Position numbers and translations under genes: made by a program
Assembly: GCA_030765065.1 (NCBI GenBank)
Contig: CM060982.1
Span: 12,521,630 to 12,585,629 of the forward strand
Reading direction: 5' to 3'
DNA: 64,000 nucleotides
Source of the DNA: Deroplatys truncata
Taxonomy: Eukaryota > Arthropoda > Insecta > Mantodea > Mantidae
In this document: piece after piece, positions 56,541 through 64,000 of the stretch
Numbering within the stretch: position 1 is the stretch's first letter
Layout of the letters: the number at the start of each line of letters is the position of its first letter
Notes under the pieces: model-generated
Told to the model about the DNA's origin: nothing
Databases searched by the model: none
What the model saw: the letters and a program-made list of their open reading frames with translations, nothing else

Positions 56541-57104
56541 CTTTACACCAGGTACATTAGCGTGTATAAAGGTTTTCAACATAAAATTTAAGTTTTCTCG
56601 GAACGACATTTTTCAATATGTCAAATGTCCCATGCGGGACAGTTTTCTTTAGTTTTGCATGAAACTTGGCATAATAGTCCTACTGTTTTATCTAAAGAAG
56701 TTGTAGTATCATTTTTGGACTACTATAATACTTGGACACAGTGGGCTATTATCCTAAAAATTCTTACGTTTTAGGCTGTAATATCTGCATTAATGATTAT
56801 AATTAATAATTTGTTACTCAAAGCACAAAATAAAAAAGAATACTAGGATAATTTGTTAGGAGTTCAAATATGAATGTGACAAAGTGGTACTGATGAAAAA
56901 TAAAATTTGACCCGCAAGGAGTGTTTCATAATATTCAAATATCGTGATATAGAAAACAGATAATAACTCATATCTGAAAAACAACTTCATCAATTTTATT
57001 GAAATTTGCATATAATGCTATTTAGAATGAGGGAAACTAATATTCAAAATTTTAAAAAGTTTGAAAAAAATTGTACAAAATCATATAATCTGTCCTAGGT
57101 CCCT
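56541..57104. other. 3' non-coding end of the TTAA transposon
   Basis: AT-rich, ends in the terminal repeat. No gene. Confidence 0.6.
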
Positions 57105-59010
57105 TTAAGTGTTATATTTGAAGCATTCACAGGTATATGTAAATGTTATTTCCCCGGAAGAACCAGCTCTAAGAATGTTCCTTAAAAGCGGGATTTCCCG
57201 AGTGAGATCTGGTTTACCTCCACCTCAGGGTATACAAAAATATTTTGCCAGGGATGTATAAACAGCTGTTTCACTCGCTGGCGTCTCCAATATCCCATAT
57301 CAATGAATCGGTAATTATATTGATGTTACGTCGTGCTAACGCAAAGGAGAGAGAGAAAGAGCGTGCGGAGGTGAGTGAGCGGTCTACTTTATCGACATCA
57401 ACTCTTTTATACTGCGTCATCGCCTGTTTTAAAGTCCCTGCTCCACGTTATTTACATTTACACCGAGTTCTGTCTTTAAGTTCAGTCTTTCAGAGCGTGT
57501 TATTTTACTTCTCGAAGACTGCATGCATGAAGGTCCCCTGCATTTTACCTCGAGTGTCATATATTTTCTAAGAGGGGAATGACTGCTTTGAAAGCTCTCG
57601 TACTTTTAGCTCGAGTGTCTGCACAGCTGTAGCTGTATAAATAACGCAATGCAAGTATTATTTAACTATAATTTTAGCGTAAAATAATGAAAAAGAAAGT
57701 ATTGTTTCTCTTGATATAAATTTCCTGGAGCGATGTGGGGATCCTATAATTTTTAGACACGGGAAAAACCTTTGTATCGACAGAGTTCAGGTATTCGATC
57801 AGTATTAAACATTACCGATCAGAACCAGTCTTGTATATGATTTTATTTCTCCTCACCGAACACTAGGCTATTGTTTTGAATACGTGTATTGCTAAAATCC
57901 ACTTAAGTGTTATATTTGAAGCATCCACAGGTATATGTAGATGTTGTCTCCCCGGATCGTGCAGTTTGGAAATCCCTCCATTAAAAACTGTAAATACCTG
58001 TGTCTATGAATATCTTGAAAGCGGGATTTTTCCGAGAACTGGTGTACCCCAACCTCAGGGTATACAACATATTTTGCAACAGGTGTACAACGGTATAACT
58101 TGCTGTCGAAATTCTCGAAGACCGCTGGTGTGCGTCTTTAGAAAAAGATTTTTAAAACGGATATCAAATTTATATTTGATGTCCTCACATGGTTCGACCT
58201 CTCTGCTGGTGTAATCAAAACAACTTTCGCAAGGGTATGTTTTGAAGTCCCCTCCCTATGTTATTTACATTTAGACCGAGTTCTGTCTTTCAGGGTGTAT
58301 TATTTTACTTCTGGAAGGCATGCATGAAGGTCCCCTGTATTTTAGCTCGAGTGCCATTATATATTTTCTAAGAGGGGAATGTTTGTTTTAAAAGCTCCCT
58401 TATTTTTAGCTTGAGTGTTTGCACGATTTAAAGCCGCTAGACCACTGTTATTTACATTTAGTCTAAAGACTGACATATTTCATTTTAAGTTACTTGTTAA
58501 AGATAATGTCTTGTAACTCTCGGTTTAAAGATAGTCAAATGTCCCTGTATACGCCTGTTCTATCAGGTATTACAGACAAACATTAATCACCTTTTAAATG
58601 TCTTTAAAAACATGGTTTGTTGTCCGTGTCAGTTTAAGGAGACTCATATTTCATTATTTATTTATAAATAACGTAATGCGTGAATTATTTAACTATACTT
58701 TTAGGTAAAATAATGAAAAAGAAAGTATTGTTTCTCTTGATATAATTTTCCTGGAGCGATGTGGGGATCCTATAATTTTAGACGTGAGGAAAGCCCTTGT
58801 ATCGATAGAGCTCCGGTATTCAATCAGTATTAATATCACCGATCAGAGTCAGTCTTCTCTATGATCTTTATTTCTCCTTACCGAACACTATGCTATTGTT
58901 TTGAATACGTGTATTGCTAAAATCCACTCTAGTGTTATATCTGAAGCATTCGCAGGTATATGCAGATGTTATCTCCCCCGGAGCGTTTGGTTTGGTTTGC
59001 TTTTGTTTAA

Positions 59011-59040
59011 GGGCGCTCAACTTCTAGGTCATTAGCGCCC
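59011..59040 (-). promoter_or_regulatory. 3' hairpin of the LINE
   Basis: Perfect 7-bp stem GGGCGCT (59011-59017) and AGCGCCC (59034-59040) with a 16-nt loop, next to the tail repeat. Such 3' hairpins are probably recognised by the LINE's own RT. Confidence 0.65.
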
Positions 59041-59282
59041 TTCTAAAACAGATCATGGCAAAGGTAAGAGATAACGATCGGTAGAAAACTTCACGCCAAA
59101 AGCCAGAGACAAAGCCAAATAAAAATAAATCATAAATAAATAAACTCAAAGCAAAAGCCAGAGATATATCACTATAAAATCATAGCAATAGCCAGGGATA
59201 AAGATCAATATAGAAATATAGCATAAGTCACACATAAATATAGATATATAAAATTAAACCGATCAGTATAAAACACCTTCCA
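59041..59282 (-). other. LINE 3' UTR
   Basis: AT-rich with repeated AAAAGCCAGAGA/ATAGCCAGGGA-like blocks. Non-coding. Confidence 0.65.
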
Positions 59283-59758
59283 TTAAGATGACCAAATCCG
59301 CATTTGGAAATTTACTTTCGAAACAAAATTAAAAATCCTATCAACCGCTTGCTTATCATCTGTTAAAACCTCTGCAACTCTGTCCGGCAGTTGCAGAGAG
59401 TTCCGATGATGTGCTAGAGCAATACACTCTAGCAACACGTGACGGACCGAGATGAGACATTCTCCCAATTTTCGACGGCGCACATGCAGAATGGCTTGGT
59501 ATATAGCATACAGTTCTGCACTCTAAATGAATATGCTATCATGAAAACCGAATGTATAGGTTTGGTTCCATGAACATAAGCACATCCAACACTGTTGGTA
59601 CTCTTAGATCCATCGGTGTACATCAAATTTCGGTTACTGTAACCAGACAGAAATTCTAAAAATAAGGTGCGGATACTAAAAGTAGGCATCGTAGACTTCC
59701 GGTATACCGTCATCCCAAGATCTACGTGAGATGTCGCACATAACCAAAGGGAGAACAT
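59283..59758 (-). pseudogene. LINE RNase H and C-terminal part
   Basis: RNase H with NLMYTDGSKSTNSVGCAYV (first D), a decayed middle and, in another frame, SVRHVLLECIALAHHRNSLQ, VAEVLTDDKQAVDRIFNF. An ORF2-linked RNase H is found in I-group LINEs. Confidence 0.82.
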
Positions 59759-60950
59759 CCTTACCCCTTAGCAAACATACTAGGCATTTCAATGTCGTGC
59801 TTTGTTAGAAGCTCCAAGAAACGAACACCTGCAGGCCTTGAATTAATGTATTCCTATTCCTATAACGTTCGTCCGGTGCAGTGTGAGAAAGCGAGGTGAA
59901 CGTTGGATGTTGAGGCATACATTTAAGCGCACAACCACAATTTCCCAAGAGGATTTCACCTCGATAACGCAGAGGAGGTTCTGTAGATTCGGCGTAAAAA
60001 ATATAACTTGGCTAGTGGGAAAAGCACTAATAGCCACTCGAATGCCCGGTTATGGACTGCGCCTAATCTCCTCAGCACACGTGGTCGTGCTGAGGAATAA
60101 ATGATACACCTACGGTCTATGTTTGATCGGACCAGTACGCGATACAGTCGCAACAATATAGTCCGATCCGCTCCCCAAGATTTGCCATTTAATATCCGCA
60201 AGATATTCATAGAACGGTCACATCGCGCTTTCAACTGTGCTATATGCGATGACCAGCTAAGTTTCCTATCAAACCTCAACCCCAGGAATCTCGTCAAGTC
60301 TGCGAATGGTAGTAACTCTGGACTGAATCGGAGCGAAGGTGGTAATCGTCTCCTACGGCGCCAGAAGTTCACGTAGGTTGACTCCTCATTTGAGAAACGA
60401 AAGCCGTTTTTAGAACTCCAATCTTGGAGATTATCTACGAATTGCTGCATACGGCAGCAAAAACGGCGTACGCAGAGAAGTACATAAACGGCAAAATCGT
60501 CTACGAATAAGCATGACGATACCCCGGGATGTACACATTTAGAGATAGAATTAATTGCTATAGCAAACAGTATAGGGCTTAGTACCGATCCCAAGGTACT
60601 CCGTCCTTCTGAACAAAAGGGTTCGAAAAAACCGAACCGACCTTTACTCGGAAAACGCGGTCGTTCATAAACTCTTGAATGAACAATGGTAATCATCCAC
60701 CTATATTCCAGGCGAGTAGGGAACGTAGTATCCCTGCTCGCCAAAACGTATCATAAACCTTTTCGAGGTCAAAAAATATCCCAACGGTTTAGAATTTCAT
60801 CATGAATCCGTTCATGATCTGTGTCGACAGCGACACAAGGTGGTCCATCGCTGAACGGCGCCTCCAAAAACTGCACTGGGTGTTGGTCAGCAGGTTGTGA
60901 GTTTCCAACCATCATACCAACCGTCCATTGATCATGCGTTCCATCACCTT
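59759..60950 (-). pseudogene. LINE reverse transcriptase, C-terminal half
   Basis: GSVLSPILFAIAINSISK, then CLFVDDFAVY with the catalytic VDD, then the thumb (LSWSSHIAQLKARCDRSMNI, RLYRVLVRSNIDRRCIIY). 60750-60950 holds the middle of the fingers in broken frame. One long open part of 262 codons is left. Confidence 0.88.
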
Positions 60951-61809
60951 GCAAACGCAACTGGTGAGGGAAATGGGACGGTAGCTGGACGGAGATGACG
61001 GTCCTTTCCAGCTTTCAAAATGGGTATGACAGTGGCTTCTTGCCACTTTTCTGGAAAAGTGGCATCAACATAAACACGATTATAGACCTCGAGTAGGAAA
61101 GCCTTACCTTCAGGAGAGAGCTTTTGTAGAATTTGTAAGTGGATGCGATCAGGTTCTGGTGCTGATAGTCGCAAAGATGAAAGCGCGTGCTTTAACTCCG
61201 CCATGGTGAAGAGGCGATTGTATTCCTCAAGATTTCCAGAACGAAAAAGGAAACCTTGAGATTCAACCTGAGTCTTAACAGGAAGGAACTCGGGCAAATA
61301 GCTATCTGATCTAGACTCTTGAGCGAAAGCACAGCCAAATGTGTTAGCCACGTCAAATGCATCAACAACAGCTCCTGCAGCTGAGTTAAGACCGGCAATT
61401 GGCATGACTGTCGATTTTCCCGCCAGACGCCTTAACTTATCCCAAATGACAGAGGAAGGTGTATGTCGATTAAATAAAGCTACAAGCTTCCTCCGTGATG
61501 TCTTTTTGATATCCTTTATAATATATCTAGACTTGGCACGCATTTTCTTGGATTCAAATAAGTTATCCAATGTGGGGCGACATTGGAAATCCTAAGGGCA
61601 CGCCTGCGAGCACGAATGGCATTTCCGCACTCTTCCGTCAACCAAGGGACTGGAAATCGACGAGGGTTGGTAGTCGACTGTGGAATAGCTTGCTCAGCAG
61701 CAGAAAGCATCTTCTCTGTGAGATGCTGGACCAAACCATCCACACAGTCGTGCTCATTGTAATTAAACACAGCCAACTAGGAGTAAAGATTCCAGTTGGC
61801 TTGATCTAA
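60944..61809 (-). pseudogene. LINE ORF2, linker and RT N-terminal half
   Basis: 61516-61776 has PVPWLTEECGNAIRARRRAL, a typical EN-RT linker block. 60944-61570 has SSVIWDKLRRLAGKS, MAELKHALSSLRLSAPEPD, AFLLEVYNRVYVDATFPEKW and ATVIPILKAGKDRHL. Only a frameshift separates the two frames. Confidence 0.87.
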
Positions 61810-62494
61810 GCGCCATCTAGGTAGCCGCGTGGAACTATATCTTGTGTTAAGGGACTAATAAGACATGGAAGGTGGTCACTAGGGTGTAAATCAGAGATGG
61901 CATTTCATCACAAGGAAATGCTAAATGTGGTGAACAAACTGCAATATCAAGGTGTGAAAATGTGTTTAGGAGTCTGAAAGAAATGTAGGCTCTCCGTATT
62001 CAGAAGAGCTAGGTTATTATTGTCCAAAAATCAGCAATAAATTTACCTTGCACAAGCCTGAGGTGAGCCCCAAAGTGAGTGATGGGCATTAACGTCTCCC
62101 AGCAACAGAATAGGCGTTGTTAACTGAGAGACTAGATCTTCCAAATCCATTAGCGAGAGGTCATCGGATGGACGCAGGTAAATGTTACAGATGGTAAATC
62201 GGATGGATGGCAGTTTAATCCTTAAAACCACTGACTGGCTGTCAGACTCTATGGATACAGATTCCACAAACATTCGTCTCTGATGAGCATCATAATGCCG
62301 CCGTGTGCAGGAATACCCTCTTCCGGTGTGAGACCACATCGTGCTAAGGTATATCGTCTAAGTTGAAAGCTGTCTTGCGGACGGAGTTTAATCTCTTGTA
62401 AACACACGACCAAAGACTCATACTTATTGAGCAGAAGTTCAAGCTCTGGTCAATGTGTTCTAATTCCACGGATGTTCAATTGAAGGATAGCCAT
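61810..62494 (-). pseudogene. LINE ORF2, endonuclease
   Basis: The ATG at 62494 starts MAILQLNIRGIRTH, then a stop, then VVCLQEIKLRPQD (metal-binding E), and from 62339 SVVLRIKLPSIRFTICNIYL, LLLGDVNAHHSLWGS (catalytic DxN). The catalytic HSDH-like end at about 61870 is in a broken frame. ORF2 starts 40 bp after ORF1 stops. Confidence 0.85.
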
Positions 62495-62534
62495 TAGAAT
62501 TATAACGGGATAAGTTCTTAATCGTAGAAGCTTA

Positions 62535-63960
62535 CTACGTTGTGGAAAGCGGTGGTCGAATCAATTTTTCCTTTTTCTTTGGTGTCGGTCTAACACCTTT
62601 AATGGAGGATTTATCTTGCCTCTTTTTCACTGTCGTTCTGTTAGTGTGGGCAGAAGCCTCCTGCTCCCCTCCACGGGAGAGTACCCCTTTCCAATAGAAA
62701 ATCTCGGTTCGAGAACCTCGAACCTATTGGAAGTTGAGATCCGCGAAGATGATGATCGCTGATCTGAGTCCTTCCCGTAAGATACCTCAGAGGAGGATCT
62801 CCGAGGAGATGCTCGTAGATCTTTTTTACCCTTATTTGTACTTGGTGCAGACTTATGGCCTTCCTTTAGAAAGCCGGTTCTCTCATAACTGGTCCTGAAT
62901 TTCACTGCTGATGCATTATATACTAAATGCTTGCCGGTCCTATTATTTGAGGTCGACGATCTTGCTGGTGATTCGACTGGTGTGATCTTTCCAGTGACGG
63001 ACTTGGCAGATGTTGATGCTGTCGTCAGTGCTAATTTTGAAGTCTTTGGTGTGCTCTGCAACGAGAATCTTTTCTGAGATAGTGGCCCCGTTTATATCGC
63101 TGGTTTGGGTTGCGATATCCCGACTCGGTACCGGTTTGGCTGCAACTGAGCTGTAGGTACCGAATCTCGGGATAGTGGGCTAGCGAATGCGCAAGAGTTT
63201 CCGGGCTTCCGAGGACACCTTCTCCCTAACCGGATCTCTTGGAACGCTCTTTCCTCTGTAAAACGGGAGCATTCTCTGGAAATTGATGGATGTTCTCCGC
63301 TGCAGTTAACGCACGTTGGAGCTGATGTGCATGCTCCATCGTGAGAGACGTCTCTACAGTCAAAGCAGGTAGATTCACTGCTACAGAAATCACTGATGTG
63401 TCCAAAGCGCTGACACTTATAATATCTCAGCGCATTTGGGATGAATGGCCTCACTTCGATGACTTCATAGCCTGCCTTAATCCTGTGAGGAAGATCTACC
63501 CGAAAAACGTAAGGAACAGATAACGAGTAGGCAATAATTCACCTCTTGCTTTCCGCTGGACACAGTATACCGATTTTACGCCTTGTTGTTCAAGATTTTC
63601 CTAAATCTCCTCATTGGCCATACTATCTAATGCACGGGTGTTTACCACACCGCAGAAGGAGTTCAATGTCCTGTGCATCTAAACCTTAACCGTATAGCTG
63701 CCTAACATGTTGGCTTTAATAATTTTCGCTGCCTGGTTTGCTGAATGCGCTTCAACTAGGAGCGCGCCATTACGGGATCTAATACACAATTTAACCGGAC
63801 CAGCAAACTTATCGAGAACCTTTTGAACCACAAACGATTGCACCGATGTAAATTTTCTTCATTCCTCTGTTCTATTAATTACCAAGTAGCGATGACCACA
63901 AGACTCGACTACTTCTTTTCCACTAAGCTTGGATTTGGTTTTGGATTTTTTGGGATCCAT
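62535..63960 (-). pseudogene. LINE ORF1 (zinc-knuckle Gag-like)
   Basis: Begins MDPKKSKTKSK at 63960. The N-terminal half has VVQKVLDKFAG, RSRNGALLVEAHSANQAAKI and an RRM-like end. The knuckles follow at 63330-63440: YYKCQRFGHISDFC (first Cys replaced by Tyr), CFDCRDVSHDGAC and CVNCSGEHPSISREC. The last 150 residues are S/T/K-rich. Stops near 63870, 63690 and 63490 and a frameshift near 63080 break it. Confidence 0.85.
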
Positions 63961-64000
63961 AGCGGTTATATCCTCCACCATTCCAAATGTCTCCGATGGC

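Larger units (their letters stand above)
52068..57104 (+). mobile_element. TTAA-flanked DNA transposon (Kolobok-like termini)
   Basis: 5,037 bp. Left end GGGGACCTAAGACAGATT; right end, on the complement, AGGGACCTAGGACAGATT: 16 of 18 match. Duplicated TTAA and purine-rich RRR starts fit Kolobok; piggyBac also uses TTAA but begins CCY. The inside holds an AT run, an imperfect internal duplication, a telomere-motif satellite, a tRNA-like part and the tail of a transposase-like protein (56235-56540), but no intact transposase, so it is non-autonomous or decayed. Confidence 0.82.
52064..57108. repeat. TTAA target-site duplication of the DNA transposon
   Basis: TTAA at 52064-52067 and 57105-57108. 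The neighbouring tandem unit has the undisturbed site ATCCACTTAAGTGTTATAT at 57897-57915. Confidence 0.9.
50985..58984 (+). repeat. Tandem array of ~0.8-1.0 kb units
   Basis: Units: a diverged first unit from about 50985 to 52067, then 57109-57906, 57907-58931 and a start at 58932-58984. Each has GTGTTATATTTGAAGCAT at its start and GGAGCGATGTGGGGATCCTA near 200 bp before its end, then TTGTTTTGAATACGTGTATT and ATCCACTT. Interrupted by repeat B, by the TTAA transposon and by the LINE. Confidence 0.8.
58985..64000 (-). mobile_element. I-clade-like LINE on the minus strand, runs off the window
   Basis: Minus-strand order: 5' UTR end and ORF1 start at 63960, ORF1 to 62535, ORF2 from 62494 to about 59283 with endonuclease, RT, RNase H and C-terminal motif, then a 300-bp 3' UTR. 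The 3' end is a (CAAAC)n-type tail (58985-59000, GTTTGGTTTGGTTTG on the plus strand). It inserted into the fourth unit of the tandem array. Most frames have a few stops, so it is a fairly young but dead copy. Confidence 0.88.

Noticed and set aside
52068..57104. piggyBac assignment for the TTAA element
   Set aside because: Target TTAA fits, but the ends begin GGG/AGG rather than CCY and no piggyBac-type transposase is visible.

Overview
The window looks like a repeat-rich stretch of a large animal genome, most probably an insect. The support is DDE-type Tc1/mariner-like transposases, insect-type mariner copies, I-clade-like LINEs with a triple zinc-knuckle ORF1, a Ty3/Gypsy element, several tRNA-derived SINE families and CCTAA-type motifs. 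There is no operon structure, bacterial RBS pattern, rRNA gene or CRISPR array. I recognise no host gene; nearly every identifiable segment is a mobile element or its remnant. Species is not resolvable by eye.

Layout. (1) 249-7473: a Tc1/mariner-like DNA transposon, about 2.0 kb without its insertion, with a nearly intact 453-residue DDE transposase (741-2102, spacing D-82-E). Its right terminal repeat is split at a TA by a 5.2-kb foldback element (2176-7376) made of two 2.4-2.6 kb inverted arms around a 279-bp loop. (2) 7779-24583: a decayed relative of the same transposon, apparently split by a minus-strand LINE (8106 to about 13030). The LINE carries a SINE (10046-10298) and is abutted by a full Gypsy retrotransposon (13035-21740, ~1-kb LTRs, 4-bp AAGT duplication). 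A further SINE (22278-22549) and a mariner (23112-24583) lie in the distal part. (3) 24745-27264: a third, minus-strand relative of the transposon. (4) 27267-41219: SINEs in tandem, a LINE 5' fragment, a possible solo LTR, a LINE 3' fragment, a hAT-type pseudogene and a decayed second Gypsy element. (5) 41229-48805: an I-clade-like LINE with an intact-looking 5' end but missing 3' half, two more mariners, microsatellites and an R1-like LINE fragment. (6) 48995-58984: tRNA-derived repeats and a 0.8-1.0 kb tandem repeat array, interrupted at a TTAA by a 5,037-bp DNA transposon (52068-57104) that carries a telomere-motif satellite. (7) 58985-64000: a minus-strand I-clade-like LINE running off the right edge.

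How it fits together. The window records layered insertions rather than a pathway. Target-site duplications (TA, TTAA, AAGT, 13-15 bp SINE duplications) give the order of many events. The only long coding frame that still looks nearly functional is the 741-2102 transposase, and it has no in-frame ATG near its N-terminus. The most unusual objects are the foldback element inside a terminal repeat and the TTAA element with an empty-site copy next door. I did not find a convincing new multi-gene system.
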